Shown piece after piece: positions 37,011 through 46,591 of a stretch of DNA of 64,000 nucleotides. The notes below the pieces were generated by a model that saw only the letters and a program-made list of their open reading frames with translations, searched no databases and was not told the origin of the DNA. The translations under genes and the position numbers were made by a program. The stretch is from Caballeronia novacaledonica (GTDB lineage: Bacteria; Pseudomonadota; Gammaproteobacteria; Burkholderiales; Burkholderiaceae), in NCBI RefSeq assembly GCF_900258035.1, contig NZ_OGTP01000003.1, positions 62,001 through 126,000 on the forward strand, given 5' to 3'. Positions within the stretch are counted from its first letter, which is position 1. Every line of letters starts with the position of its first letter.

Positions 37011-37340
37011 CTAGCGCAGTCCGATCATTTTTTTCAGTACGCGAGCCGGGCGGTTGACCGTGAAAAGCGCCGACAGACGCGCGAGGCTCGGCGACGTCAG
37101 ATCGCGAATCGCGGCATCGTCGGCAAGAATCTTCTTCACGAGGTCAAGCTTGCGCGCCCGGGCGTTGTCGTCGAGGTCCGAGCCGGAATCCACCTGCTTG
37201 AGCTGGTCGATCAACTCGCGGTAGGTGCCCTGCAACGCCTTCAGCTCGCTCCATTCACCGCCGCGCGCGGCCGCCAGCATCTGTCCGGAAACCGCGGCGA
37301 TGGCTTCGTAGTGGGCGAAATATTCTTGTGTCGTCTTCAT
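37011..37340 (-). CDS. fliT: Flagellar export chaperone FliT
   Basis: 109-residue, helix-rich cytoplasmic chaperone. In enterics FliT protects the cap protein FliD and regulates FlhDC; here fliD itself is not in the window. Sequence features (ARKLDLVKKILADDAAIRDL, LTSPSLARLSALF) are consistent with the helical bundle, and the gene follows fliS by 28 bases, the usual pairing. Start ATG 37340 (MKTTQEYFAHYEAIAAVSGQ); an upstream in-frame GTG-rich extension was not used. Confidence 0.82.
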   Translation of the reverse strand: MKTTQEYFAHYEAIAAVSGQMLAAARGGEWSELKALQGTYRELIDQLKQVDSGSDLDDNARARKLDLVKKILADDAAIRDLTSPSLARLSALFTVNRPARVLKKMIGLR

Positions 37341-37368
37341 TCTTTCGAGGCAGTCGACTCGCATCCCG

Positions 37369-37788
37369 TCACACGGGCGCGGCGGTCATTTGCGCCACTT
37401 CCGGTCCAATTCCCACCCATGCTTCTTCGAGCGTCGCGAGCAGATTGTCGACCTCCACGAGCATCGCCTCATCCTGCTTCAGATTCGCCTCGAGCAGCCG
37501 GTGCGTCATATACGTGTACAGCGCGTCCAGCCGCTGCGCGATTTCGCCGCCCGCATCCTTGTTGAGCGCCTGCTGCAAGCCGCTCTCGATGATGCTGATG
37601 GCCTTGCTGATCGCCGTGCCGCGTGCGCCGACGTTGTGCTGCTGCAGGTGCATGCGCGCCTGCGCGATCGCCTGGCGCGCGCCCTGATACAGCATCACGA
37701 TCAGCCGGTGCGGGTTCGCGCCCATCACCCCCGTCTGCACGCCCACGCGTGCGTAGGCGTTGGCTCCAGCGTGTCCTGGGGAATACAT
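37369..37788 (-). CDS. fliS: Flagellin export chaperone FliS
   Basis: 139-residue chaperone that binds flagellin in the cytoplasm before export. It starts MYSPGHAGANAYARVGVQTG and has the signature GANPHRLIVMLYQGARQAIA, with RGTAISKAISIIESGLQQAL and DALYTYMTHRLLEANLKQDE typical of the family. ATG at 37788. A strong sigma-28 promoter lies at 37921-37947, as expected for a late flagellar gene. First gene of the fliS-fliT-fliK2-flhB-like unit. Confidence 0.93.
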   Translation of the reverse strand: MYSPGHAGANAYARVGVQTGVMGANPHRLIVMLYQGARQAIAQARMHLQQHNVGARGTAISKAISIIESGLQQALNKDAGGEIAQRLDALYTYMTHRLLEANLKQDEAMLVEVDNLLATLEEAWVGIGPEVAQMTAAPV

Positions 37789-37920
37789 CTCTCGATTCTC
37801 CTTATGCGATGCCGCGGCATTCCGCTTCAAACGGACGCCGTGCCGCTCGTCCTGATCCGTGTGCGCCCGGCAAAACCGGTCCGGGCAAACGAACCATCGT
37901 TCGCCGTGCCGTTATCGGGG

Positions 37921-37947
37921 TTATCGGAGAAACGCGGCAAAGCTTTA
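37921..37947 (-). promoter_or_regulatory. Sigma-28 (FliA) promoter before fliS
   Basis: Minus strand: -35 TAAAGCTT (37940-37947), 11-bp spacer, -10 TCCGATAA (37921-37928). This differs from the consensus TAAAGTTT-N11-GCCGATAA at only two positions with exact spacing. A leader of about 125 bases precedes fliS. Confidence 0.85.
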
Positions 37948-38004
37948 GGACTCAAGGCTCTGGAGCCGTCGCTGCGAAGATGGGGCTGGATCGCGAAGGC
38001 GGCG

Positions 38005-38370
38005 TCAGACGGAGATCTGCATGATGTCGTTGTAGGCCGACACGAGCTTGTTGCGCACCTGCAGCCCGAACTGCAGGCCGACGTTCGCTTTCTGCATGTC
38101 CACCATCACGTCGTTGAGCGACACGTTCGGCGCGCCGATCTCGAACGCGTGCGCCTCGCCGAGCGCCTTGGTCTGGTTGTCGCTGATCTTGTCGATGGAC
38201 GATTTCAGCGCCTCCGAGAAACTGCCGACGCTCGCCGCGCCCGATGTCCCGCTCTGTCCGGTGACGGCGCCCGACGCGCTGGTCGGACCGGACGTTCCGC
38301 CGGCGGCTTGCGAAGCCATCGACTGAATGGCGGAGAGCGCGGCGGAAAGCGGATTGATCGGAAAGTTCAT
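38005..38370 (-). CDS. fliE: Flagellar hook-basal body complex protein FliE
   Basis: 121-residue rod/MS-ring junction protein exported early in assembly. N-terminal part is [20 protein letters not shown], followed by a Gly/Ser/Thr-rich stretch; the C-terminal half has the conserved [40 protein letters not shown] and [20 protein letters not shown]. It is divergent from fliF and transcribed towards fliS. Start is ATG 38370. The frame is open upstream, but the N-terminus and the CCGGAG ribosome-binding site fix it. Confidence 0.93.
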   Translation of the reverse strand: MNFPINPLSAALSAIQSMASQAAGGTSGPTSASGAVTGQSGTSGAASVGSFSEALKSSIDKISDNQTKALGEAHAFEIGAPNVSLNDVMVDMQKANVGLQFGLQVRNKLVSAYNDIMQISV

Positions 38371-38673
38371 GTTGACTCCGGTGACAGGAAATAGCCGGCG
38401 GAAACGCGTCCGAAGGCGGGACGGGCCGCGCCGCTCGTGGCGGTGGCCTGGGTTTCGGCGCCGCATGTGCGGAGGTTCGCCGAGTACGAAAAAGATTAGC
38501 AGCCGGCGGTTTTTCAAAGCGCGGGAAGAACGGGGAAAACCCCGCTCTATTCGCCGAATCGACTTGCAATCTTCTGCGGATAATCCCCATCGTGAAAAGT
38601 CCTCCACCGCCGCTTACATGAGAAGCGGGAAGCGGCGGGAGGAGAACCTCAGGATTCGGAGCTTCGACGCTAA
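38371..38673. other. 303-bp divergent control region, fliE / fliF
   Basis: Contains the promoters for fliE (minus) and fliFGHIJK (plus). A hairpin-prone GC-rich stretch lies at 38430-38470. I see no sigma-28 box and no copy of the fliL/fliP module. Class II control (FlhDC) is expected from knowledge of the pathway but not shown. Confidence 0.4.
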
Positions 38674-40455
38674 ATGGATACGCCCAACAACTCACTCATC
38701 ACGCCCGACGCCAGAATGGGCCTGGCGGGCGCACAACCGGGTGCAGCCGGCACGGCCGCGGCCCCCGGACTCGCGGGTGGCGCGGGCGCCGACTTCGGCG
38801 GCTTCGCGCAGCGCGTGCCGATGCTCAACCAGTTCCGCTCGAATCCGCGCGTGCCGCTCATCGTGGCCGTCGCGATTCTGGTGATGGTGATCGCCGGCCT
38901 CGTCATGTGGTCGCGCCAGCCGGACTACCGCGTCCTCTTCTCCAATCTCTCCGATCGGGACGGCGGCGCAATCGTTACCGCGCTCCAGCAGGGCAACATT
39001 CCCTACAAGTTGTCCGACGGCGGCGGCGCCATTCTCGTGCCGGCCGAGCAGGTTCACGAAACGCGTCTGCGTCTCGCGAGCCAGGGCTTGCCGAAAAGCG
39101 GCTCGGTCGGCTTCGAGCTGATGGACAACCAGAAGTTCGGCATCAGCCAGTTCGCCGAGCAGATCAACTATCAGCGCGCGCTGGAAGGCGAGCTGGAACG
39201 CACGATCGGCGCGATTTCGTCGGTGAAGTCGGCGCGCGTGCATCTGGCGATTCCGAAGCCGAGCGTCTTCGTGCGCGACAAGGAACTGCCGACCGCCTCC
39301 GTGATGGTCAATCTGTATCCGGGCCGCGTGCTCGACGAAGGCCAGGTGGTCGCGATCGCGCACATGGTCGCTTCGGGCGTGGCGGACATGCCGGTCAAGA
39401 ACGTGAATATCGTCGATCAGGACGGCAACCTGCTCACGAGCCAGAGCGCCGCCAGCGGCCTCGACGCGTCGCAACTGAAGTACGTGCAGCAGATCGAGCA
39501 CAACACGCAAAAGCGCATCGACGCGATCCTCGCGCCGCTCTTCGGCGCCGGCAACGCCCGTTCGCAGGTGAGCGCCGACATCGACTTCTCGAAGCTCGAA
39601 CAGACCGCCGAAAGCTACGGCCCGAACGGCAACCCGCAAAGCACGGCGATCCGCAGCCAGCAGTCGAGCGAATCGAGCGAAACGACGGGCAGCGGCGCGT
39701 CGGGCGTGCCGGGCGCGCTGTCGAACCAGCCGCCGCAGCCGGCGTCCGCGCCGATCGACGCGGCGGCATCGGGCGCGGCCGGCGCGAAGTCCACGCCGCA
39801 GAACCAGCGCCGCGACACGACGACGAATTACGAAGTCGATCGCACCGTGCGTCATTACGAGCAGGCGACGGGCGGCATCAAGCGCCTGTCGGTGGCGGTG
39901 GTCGTGAATTACGACAAGAAGGTCGACGCGAAAGGCAACGTCACGATGACGCCGCTCGCCGCGGACAAGCTCGCGCAAGTCCAGCAGCTCGTGAAGGACG
40001 CGATGGGCTTCGACGAGAAGCGCGGCGACTCGGTGAACGTGGTCAACAGCGCGTTCTCCGCCGATCTGAACGTGACGCCGGACGCGCCGTGGTGGCGCAC
40101 CCCGCAGATGATCGCGTGGGGCATTCAGGCGGCGAAGTACGTGGGCATCGGCATCGTCGGGCTGTTCCTGTACTTCAGCATGGTGAAGCCGGCGATGCGC
40201 CGCGCCTTCCCGCCGCCGCCCGAAGCCGCGCCCACGCTCGGCGCACCGGATGAACTCTCGCTGCTCGATGGCCCGTCGCTCGACGGCGGCCAGACGAAGG
40301 AAGACGAGGAACAGGATGCCGAGGTCAGTCTCCTCGGTCATGAAAGCAAGAAGGCCAAATTCGATCGCAACCTCGACTACGCGCGCATGGTGGCGCGTCA
40401 AGACGCGCGAATCGTTGCGACGGTCGTAAAGAACTGGGTGTCCGATGAACGCTGA
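38674..40455 (+). CDS. fliF: Flagellar MS-ring protein FliF
   Basis: 593-residue inner-membrane protein forming the MS ring, the base of rotor and export gate. First membrane helix VPLIVAVAILVMVIAGLVMW (about 70-90), then the periplasmic ring-building motifs DYRVLFSNLSDRDGGAIVTA and YQRALEGELERTIGAISSVK. A Ser/Ala/Pro linker (about 325-375) precedes the second helix VGIGIVGLFLYFSMV near residue 498. The acidic C-terminus (KKAKFDRNLDYARMVARQDA, KNWVSDE) binds FliG. The last 11 bases overlap fliG, suggesting coupled translation. Confidence 0.95.
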   Translation: MDTPNNSLITPDARMGLAGAQPGAAGTAAAPGLAGGAGADFGGFAQRVPMLNQFRSNPRVPLIVAVAILVMVIAGLVMWSRQPDYRVLFSNLSDRDGGAIVTALQQGNIPYKLSDGGGAILVPAEQVHETRLRLASQGLPKSGSVGFELMDNQKFGISQFAEQINYQRALEGELERTIGAISSVKSARVHLAIPKPSVFVRDKELPTASVMVNLYPGRVLDEGQVVAIAHMVASGVADMPVKNVNIVDQDGNLLTSQSAASGLDASQLKYVQQIEHNTQKRIDAILAPLFGAGNARSQVSADIDFSKLEQTAESYGPNGNPQSTAIRSQQSSESSETTGSGASGVPGALSNQPPQPASAPIDAAASGAAGAKSTPQNQRRDTTTNYEVDRTVRHYEQATGGIKRLSVAVVVNYDKKVDAKGNVTMTPLAADKLAQVQQLVKDAMGFDEKRGDSVNVVNSAFSADLNVTPDAPWWRTPQMIAWGIQAAKYVGIGIVGLFLYFSMVKPAMRRAFPPPPEAAPTLGAPDELSLLDGPSLDGGQTKEDEEQDAEVSLLGHESKKAKFDRNLDYARMVARQDARIVATVVKNWVSDER

Positions 40456-41440
40456 AGGCCTGAACAAAGCCGCTCTCCTCCTGATGTCGATCGGTGAGGA
40501 AGAAGCCGCCGAAGTATTCAAGTATCTCGCTCCGCGCGAGGTGCAGAAGATCGGCGCGACCATGGCGGCGCTGAAGAACGTGACGCGCGAACAGCTCGAC
40601 AACGTGCTGACCGAATTCGTTTCGGAAGCGGAGCAGCACACCGCGCTGTCGCTCGATTCGAGCGAGTACATCCGCTCGGTGCTGACGAAGGCGCTCGGCG
40701 AAACCAAGGCCGGCGCGCTGATCGACCGTATCCTGCAAGGCAGCGATACGAGCGGCATCGAAGGCCTGAAGTGGATGGACTCGGGCGCGGTCGCGGAACT
40801 GATCAAGAACGAGCATCCGCAGATCATCGCGACGATCCTCGTGCATCTGGACCGCGATCAGGCTTCGGAAATCGTGTCGCTGCTGGCCGACCGCCTGCGC
40901 AACGACGTGCTCTTGCGCATCGCGACGCTCGACGGCATTCAGCCCGCCGCGCTGCGCGAACTCGACGACGTGCTGACGACGCTCCTCTCCGGCAGCGACA
41001 ACCTGAAGCGCGCGCCGATGGGCGGCATTCGCACGGCAGCCGAGATTCTCAACTTCATGTCGAGCAATCACGAGGAAGGCGTCATCGCGAACGTGCGCGA
41101 ATACGACGCCGAGCTCGCGCAGAAGATCATCGACCAGATGTTCGTGTTCGAGAACCTGCTCGACCTGGAAGACCGCGCGATCCAGCTTCTGCTGAAGGAA
41201 GTCGAGTCGGAAACGCTGATCGTGTCGCTCAAGGGCGCGCAGCCGGCGCTGCGCCAGAAGTTCCTGTCGAACATGTCGCAGCGGGCGGCCGAACTGCTCG
41301 CCGAAGACCTCGATTCGCGCGGTCCGGTGCGCGTGTCGGAAGTCGAGCAGCAACAACGCAAGATTCTGCAGATCGTCCGCAATCTCGCGGAAAACGGGCA
41401 GATCCAGCTAGGCGGCAAGGCGGAGGATGCATATGTCTGA
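40445..41440 (+). CDS. fliG: Flagellar motor switch protein FliG
   Basis: 331-residue rotor protein linking FliF to FliM and providing torque. N-terminal domain KAALLLMSIGEEEAAEVFKY, the conserved EHPQ motif in IKNEHPQIIATILVHLDRDQ, and the C-terminal torque helix MFVFENLLDLEDRAIQLLLK with the charged residues used with MotA (SQRAAELLAEDLDSRGPVRV). Second gene of fliFGHIJK. The start overlaps fliF by 11 bases. Confidence 0.96.
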   Translation: MNAEGLNKAALLLMSIGEEEAAEVFKYLAPREVQKIGATMAALKNVTREQLDNVLTEFVSEAEQHTALSLDSSEYIRSVLTKALGETKAGALIDRILQGSDTSGIEGLKWMDSGAVAELIKNEHPQIIATILVHLDRDQASEIVSLLADRLRNDVLLRIATLDGIQPAALRELDDVLTTLLSGSDNLKRAPMGGIRTAAEILNFMSSNHEEGVIANVREYDAELAQKIIDQMFVFENLLDLEDRAIQLLLKEVESETLIVSLKGAQPALRQKFLSNMSQRAAELLAEDLDSRGPVRVSEVEQQQRKILQIVRNLAENGQIQLGGKAEDAYV

Positions 41441-42107
41441 CGCCCGCGTGCAGAAGACTCCGCTCTCGGCGTATCAGCGCTGGGAAATGGCGTCGTTCGA
41501 TCCCGTCGAAATCAAGGTCGACAACAGCGCGGCGGAACAGGCCGCGCTCGAAGCGCACCTGCGCCGCGTCGAGGAAGACGCGCATCAGCAGGGGCTCGCG
41601 AAAGGTCATGTCGCGGGCCAGGCGCTCGGTTATCAGGCCGGTTACGAGCAAGGTCAGGCGAAGGGTTTCGAGGACGGCCGCAAGGAAGCGCTCGAAGAGG
41701 CCGCGCGTCTCGCCGAAATCGCCGATGCGTTCAAGACCGCGCTGCAAGCCGCCGATGCGGCCATCGCGGAGTCGCTCGCCGAACTCGCGATCGATATCGC
41801 GCAGCAGGTCGTGCGCCAGCATCTCGCGCTCGATCCGACCGCGCTCGTCGCCGTGGCGCGCGAAGTGATCGCCGCCGAGCCCGAGCTTTCGGGTGCGCCG
41901 ACGCTCGTCGTGAATCCGGCCGACATGCCGATCGTCGATGCCTATCTGAAGGACGAACTCGAGGCCGCCGGCTGGACCGTGCGCCCCGATCCGGACGTCG
42001 AGCGCGGCGGCTGCAAGGCGCACGCCGCGACCGGCGAAATCGACGCGACCATCGTGTCGCGATGGGAGCGCGTCGTGGCTGCGCTGGGGAGAAACAAGCC
42101 GTGGTGA
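41433..42107 (+). CDS. fliH: Flagellar export ATPase regulator FliH
   Basis: 224-residue cytoplasmic protein that binds FliI and tethers it to the C ring and export gate. N-terminal segment [18 protein letters not shown], then a region rich in Gly and Gln repeats ([20 protein letters not shown], the G-X3-G pattern of FliH coiled coils), and a C-terminal domain [23 protein letters not shown] 41433 is preferred over ATG 41427 because GGAGG lies at the right distance from the former. Overlaps fliG by 8 bases. Confidence 0.92.
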   Translation: MSDARVQKTPLSAYQRWEMASFDPVEIKVDNSAAEQAALEAHLRRVEEDAHQQGLAKGHVAGQALGYQAGYEQGQAKGFEDGRKEALEEAARLAEIADAFKTALQAADAAIAESLAELAIDIAQQVVRQHLALDPTALVAVAREVIAAEPELSGAPTLVVNPADMPIVDAYLKDELEAAGWTVRPDPDVERGGCKAHAATGEIDATIVSRWERVVAALGRNKPW

Positions 42108-43624
42108 GCCGAATCACTCAGGATGGTTTGAGCGAGCTGGAACAGGAACTCGCGCGTGCGTCGTTCGGCCCGCTCGCCGCCGATGAATCCGCCGGCGAAG
42201 ATTCGGCCGACGAGCTGGCCGCGCGCACCATCGCCGAACTTGCCGGTATCGCCGGCAATCCGCACATCGATTCATGGCGCGAGAAGCTCGACGCGCTGCG
42301 CTCGCGCAATGCCATCGCGAAACCGCTGCGTCCGTGTGGGCGTCTCACGCGCGCGGCCGGTCTCGTGCTGGAAGCGGTCGGCCTGAAGATGGGCGTCGGC
42401 TCCGAATGCATGATCGAACTGCCGCCGGGCAGCGCGATTCCGACCGCCGAAGCCGAAGTCGTCGGCTTTGCGGGCGACAAGCTCTTTCTGATGCCGACCA
42501 CCGAAGTGGCCGGCCTGTTGCCCGGCGCGCGCGTTTATCCGCTCGAAAGCGCGCCGATCAACGATCCGATGGCGGGCGCGAAGCGCTTGCCCGTCGGCTG
42601 GGAAATGCTCGGCCGCGTGGTCGATGCATCCGGCCGTCCGCTCGACGGACTCGGCCCGCTCGGCGCGAAAGTCGATGCGCCGCTGTCCGCGCCGGTCATC
42701 AATCCGCTGAATCGCGAGCCGATTCACAAGGTGCTCGATGTCGGCGTGCGCGCGATCAACACGCTGCTGACGGTCGGGCGCGGCCAGCGCATGGGCCTGT
42801 TCGCGGGTTCGGGCGTCGGCAAGTCGGTGCTGCTCGGCACGATGGCGCGCTACACGAGCGCGGAAGTGATCGTGATCGGGCTGATCGGCGAACGCGGCCG
42901 CGAAGTGAAGGAATTCATCGAGCAGATTTTGGGCGAGGACGGTCTCGCGCGCTCGGTGGTCGTCGCGGCGCCGGCGGATGTGTCGCCCGTGCTGCGCATG
43001 CAGGCCGCCGCGTACACGACTTCGCTCGCCGAATATTTCCGCGATCAGGGCAAGCACGTGCTGATGCTGATGGATTCGCTGACGCGCTACGCGATGGCCC
43101 AGCGCGAGATCGCGCTCGCGATCGGCGAGCCGCCCGCGACGAAGGGTTATCCGCCGTCGGTGTTCGCGAAGCTGCCGGCGCTCGTCGAGCGCACCGGCAA
43201 CGGCCCGGAAGGCGGCGGCTCGATCACGGCGTTCTACACCGTGCTCACCGAAGGCGACGACCAGCAGGACCCGATCGCCGATTCGGCGCGCGCGATTCTC
43301 GACGGCCATATCGTGCTGAACCGCTCGCTCGCCGAGGCGGGGCACTATCCGGCCATCGACATCGAACAGTCGATCAGCCGCGCGATGACCGCGCTCATCG
43401 ACGACAAGCATCTCGAACGCGTGCGTCTGTTCAAGCAGATGCTTTCGCGTTATCAGCGCAACAAGGATCTGATCAACGTGGGCGCGTATTCGAGCGGCCG
43501 CGATCCGTTGCTGGACCGCGCGATCGCGTTGTATCCGCGCATGGAGTCGTTCTTGCAGCAGGGTTTTCGCGAGCAGGCGCCGTTCGAGCCGAGCATCGCG
43601 ATGTTGAATCAACTGTTCGAATAA
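42104..43624 (+). CDS. fliI: Flagellum-specific ATPase FliI
   Basis: 506-residue ATPase of the type III export apparatus, related to the F1 beta subunit. Walker [17 protein letters not shown], Walker [19 protein letters not shown], and the family motif [20 protein letters not shown] are intact, followed by [20 protein letters not shown]. Start is the GTG at 42104, which overlaps the fliH stop (GTGA); GTG 42101 is one codon earlier. The frame is also open from ATG 42062 inside fliH, but the overlap start fits the operon better. Confidence 0.95.
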   Translation: MSRITQDGLSELEQELARASFGPLAADESAGEDSADELAARTIAELAGIAGNPHIDSWREKLDALRSRNAIAKPLRPCGRLTRAAGLVLEAVGLKMGVGSECMIELPPGSAIPTAEAEVVGFAGDKLFLMPTTEVAGLLPGARVYPLESAPINDPMAGAKRLPVGWEMLGRVVDASGRPLDGLGPLGAKVDAPLSAPVINPLNREPIHKVLDVGVRAINTLLTVGRGQRMGLFAGSGVGKSVLLGTMARYTSAEVIVIGLIGERGREVKEFIEQILGEDGLARSVVVAAPADVSPVLRMQAAAYTTSLAEYFRDQGKHVLMLMDSLTRYAMAQREIALAIGEPPATKGYPPSVFAKLPALVERTGNGPEGGGSITAFYTVLTEGDDQQDPIADSARAILDGHIVLNRSLAEAGHYPAIDIEQSISRAMTALIDDKHLERVRLFKQMLSRYQRNKDLINVGAYSSGRDPLLDRAIALYPRMESFLQQGFREQAPFEPSIAMLNQLFE

Positions 43625-43688
43625 TTTTCGACTAGCATCCGAAGCATTCGTCACAAGAAAGCCAAAGACCACACGGGACCGCCACGCC

Positions 43689-44144
43689 ATGTCCAAGAAT
43701 CTGCCGATCAACACCCTCATCGGACTTGCCGAAGAGGAACTCGACGCCGCCACGAAGAAGCTCGGCAAGCTCCAGCAGGAACGGAACGAAATCGAGACGC
43801 AACTGAACTCGCTCGTCACTTACCGTGACGAGTACCACGCGCGATTCACGGCATCGGCGCAGGAAGGCACGACGGCGCAGACGCTGCGTAACTTCCAGGC
43901 GTTCGTCGACACGCTCGATTCGGCGATCGCGCAGCAACGCACGGCGCTCGTGATGGCCGATCAGCGCATCGAGGCGGCGAAACCCGACTGGCGTCTCAAG
44001 AAGCAGAAGCTGGGCAGTTATGAAGTGCTGGCCGCGCGCGGCGAGGCGATGCTCGCGAAGAAGGCGGCGCGCGTCGAACAGCGCGAAGCCGACGAGCACG
44101 CCGCGAAGGTGCTGCGCATGCGCGCCGAGCGGGCTTCGTCTTAA
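43689..44144 (+). CDS. fliJ: Flagellar export chaperone FliJ
   Basis: 151-residue coiled-coil protein connecting FliI to FlhA. The two helices are seen in LGKLQQERNEIETQLNSLVT and LRNFQAFVDTLDSAIAQQRT, with a basic C-terminal region (KPDWRLKKQKLGSYEVLAAR). Lies 64 bases after fliI and 26 before fliK, in the same operon. Confidence 0.92.
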   Translation: MSKNLPINTLIGLAEEELDAATKKLGKLQQERNEIETQLNSLVTYRDEYHARFTASAQEGTTAQTLRNFQAFVDTLDSAIAQQRTALVMADQRIEAAKPDWRLKKQKLGSYEVLAARGEAMLAKKAARVEQREADEHAAKVLRMRAERASS

Positions 44145-44170
44145 TTTTTTTCGATTTTTAGAGGTCACGC

Positions 44171-45508
44171 ATGTCCTCCGTATCCCTTCTTGGCGCGATG
44201 TCGGGCGCCACGTCATCGAGCAAGACGGCGACGCAGCGCGCGGCGAGCGCGGGCGCGTCGTTCGGCATGACGCTGCAAAGCATCACCGACAAGGCCAATG
44301 CCGACGCACAGGCGGCGAAGGCGCTGGCGGATTCGTCCGCCGACAAATCGAGTGTGCACGACGCGCCGAAGCCGGACGACAGCGCGTCCGATGCCGCATC
44401 GAAGAGCGATGACGCGTCGGATACGCAGGCCGCCGCGAAACCCGATCAGGCCGACGCGCCGAAAGAGGCGTCGAAGAACACGGGCAAGACCGACAAGGCG
44501 GAGGCATCGAAGCCGGCGGCGCAGGCGGCCGGTTCTGCGTCGGATGCCGCGACGGCTGCGGCGCAGGCGAAAGCACGCGCGGACGCCGCCGATGCCGACG
44601 ATACCGGCACGGACGCCACGCTCGCCGATCTGGCGGACGCGGCGACTGCTGCTGCGACGGCGACCGCTTCGACCGACGACACCAAATCGACGGGCGAAAC
44701 GCACAAGAGCGGCGACCCGAAGACGGCGCAGGACGCGTTGCAATCGGCGCTCGCGGCGATGACCAACACGCCGCCGCCCGCGAACGTTCCCGTGACGACG
44801 GCGCGCGAAGGCACGAACGGCGAGGACCAGGGCGGTCTTTTCGCCAAGGGCGGAAAGGGGCAGAGTCTGACCGGGCTGGCGAGCAGCGTGAACGCGGATG
44901 CCAAGACGACCGATGCGACCGCGCTGGCCGTCCCGGCGACGCCTGCGGATGCCGCGACCGCCGCGTACAAGCAAGCCGCCGACGCGGCTGCGCATGCGGT
45001 GGCGATGCAGACGGCATCGGCGAATTCGGCGGTGTCGAGTCCGCAGGGCGCGATGGCGGCGGCGACGAGCGCGGCGATTGCGCCGCACGTGGGCGCGTCC
45101 GGCTGGGACGATGCGTTCAGCCAGAAGGTCGTGTTTCTTTCGAAGGGAGATCAGCAGAGCGCCGAGCTGACGTTGAATCCGAAGGACTTGGGGCCGTTGC
45201 AGGTGACGTTGCAGGTTTCGGAGAGTCACGCGCACGCGCTGTTCGTGTCGCAGCATCAGCAGGTGCGGGAGGCGGTCGAGGCCGCCATGCCGAAGCTGCG
45301 TGAGGCGATGGAAGCGAACGGAATTAGTCTCGGGAGTGCTTCGGTTTCGGATGGATCGGCGTTTGGACGGCAATCGCAGGATGGCGGCGGGCAGCGCTCC
45401 GGTTCGGGGAGCGGGCGTGGGTTTGGTGGTGGTGGTGTCGATTCGGCTACCGCCAGTGTGAGTGCGCCGGTGCGGCGGAATGTGGGACTGGTCGATACGT
45501 TTGCTTGA
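44171..45508 (+). CDS. fliK: Flagellar hook-length control protein FliK
   Basis: 445-residue secreted molecular ruler. The N-terminal two thirds is low-complexity, rich in Ala, Asp, Lys and Thr (typical and fast-evolving), and the C-terminal Flg_hook domain is clear: FLSKGDQQSAELTLNPKDLG, PLQVTLQVSESHAHALFVSQ and QVREAVEAAMPKLREAMEAN. It ends the fliFGHIJK operon. Its stop at 45506-45508 lies immediately beside palindromic element A, which may supply the 3' end of the transcript. A second FliK-like gene exists at 35654-36967. Confidence 0.93.
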   Translation: MSSVSLLGAMSGATSSSKTATQRAASAGASFGMTLQSITDKANADAQAAKALADSSADKSSVHDAPKPDDSASDAASKSDDASDTQAAAKPDQADAPKEASKNTGKTDKAEASKPAAQAAGSASDAATAAAQAKARADAADADDTGTDATLADLADAATAAATATASTDDTKSTGETHKSGDPKTAQDALQSALAAMTNTPPPANVPVTTAREGTNGEDQGGLFAKGGKGQSLTGLASSVNADAKTTDATALAVPATPADAATAAYKQAADAAAHAVAMQTASANSAVSSPQGAMAAATSAAIAPHVGASGWDDAFSQKVVFLSKGDQQSAELTLNPKDLGPLQVTLQVSESHAHALFVSQHQQVREAVEAAMPKLREAMEANGISLGSASVSDGSAFGRQSQDGGGQRSGSGSGRGFGGGGVDSATASVSAPVRRNVGLVDTFA

Positions 45509-45510
45509 CG

Positions 45511-46398
45511 GTTTTTTTGTGTCGTTCGCTGGATCCCGATTCGCTTTCGGTTTAATAGCGGCTGTGCGGGGCGTTCTTTGCTGCTGCAGGGACTTCGGGA
45601 AACTTGTATTCGCGTCGGTTTATTGGCGTTGCCCCTGTGCGGGGCGGCAGTCACTTTCTTTGCTGCTGCAAAGAAAGTAACCAAAGAAAGCAGCTTTTCC
45701 CATCCAAAGTGCTTCATGCCGGCCGCGGCACGGGCGATTGACCTAATGGCCCGGCCATAGCGAGTGCCCTCGCAAGCAGAATCGGGCTTGGCTCGCGCAC
45801 GGTCTGAACCATCGCACCACACGCCAGATTGGTACAGCACCAAATAGCGCCAGCCCGCTGCGCGGCCGATGGGTCAATCGGGTCGGCGCACGCTTTCTTG
45901 CTAACGCGGCCATCTCACGGCGGTCGTTATTCGTCGGTTTCCCTTGCGTACCCAGCGGCAGCGCGCAGCGCTGTGCCGGAGCTATTTCGTGCTGAACCAG
46001 CGCGCTAAAACATATGGTGCGGCAGACCGTGCGCGAGCCAAGTCCGGTTGGGCCTGTGAGGGTGACACTTAGGCGAGTGCCATCGACAGGGAGAAAAGTG
46101 GCCAACGTGCGTGTGACAGCGGGCCTGAAAAGCTGCTTTCTTTGGTTACTTTCTTTGCAGCAGCAAAGAAAGTGACTGCCGCCCCGCACAGGGGCAACGC
46201 CAATAGTCCGACGCGAATACAAGTTTCCCGAAGCCCCCCGAAGCCTCAAAAAGCCCCGCGCCGAGCGCGATAAAAGCTGCTTTCTTTGGTTACTTTCTTT
46301 GCAGCAGCAAAGAAAGTGACTGCCGCCCCGCACAGGGGCAACGCTAATAGACCGACGCGAATACAAGTTTCCCGAAGTCCCTGCAGCAGCAAAGAAAG
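45511..46398. repeat. Palindromic element A (fliK-fliL interval)
   Basis: First copy of a dispersed, imperfectly palindromic sequence. A terminal T-run and CGCTGGATCCCGAT box (45511-45540) lead to a left arm at 45591-45699, a core (45700-46126) and a right arm (46127-46233) that is almost the exact reverse complement of the left. Each arm carries a perfect 11-bp hairpin with a TGCT loop (ACTTTCTTTGC, left at 45653-45678) and a GCCCC/GGGGC hairpin. The core also has facing repeats (about 45787-45806 versus 46022-46041). An additional right-type arm follows at 46272-46397. The right terminal box is missing. Several frames are open across it, but no gene is credible. Confidence 0.85.
46272..46397. 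repeat. Extra copy of the element arm beside element A
   Basis: Near-identical in sequence and orientation to the element's right arm (46127-46233), repeated in tandem about 40 bases after it. It reads AAAGCTGCTTTCTTTGG onward through the hairpin, the GCCCC stem and CGACGCGAATACAAG. It suggests a second, truncated copy or a tandem duplication. Confidence 0.8.
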
Positions 46399-46550
46399 CC
46401 CCACAGTGGGCGCACCACCAACAACCACCCCAAATAAAAGTTTCCCGAAAATCCCCCGTTAACCCTAAAACCGCCGTCGCGAAAGCGACCCACCGGCAAT
46501 CAGACGGAATAACCCCAAATCCCCCCTCTGTTCGACCCATCGCTTTACAC

Positions 46551-46591
46551 GGCGATAGCCAACAATTCACCCTATCGAAAGAGGCAAGCAA
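46551..46591 (+). promoter_or_regulatory. Duplicated control module before fliL
   Basis: Contains CGATAG (46553-46558) and CTATCG (46572-46577), an inverted pair separated by 13 bases, then the ribosome-binding region GAAAGAGGCA, ending just before the fliL ATG. It is nearly identical to the module before fliP (see 49138-49195). The inverted GATAG/CTATC halves resemble the symmetric half-sites of FlhDC boxes, but the activator is not proven. Confidence 0.5.
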
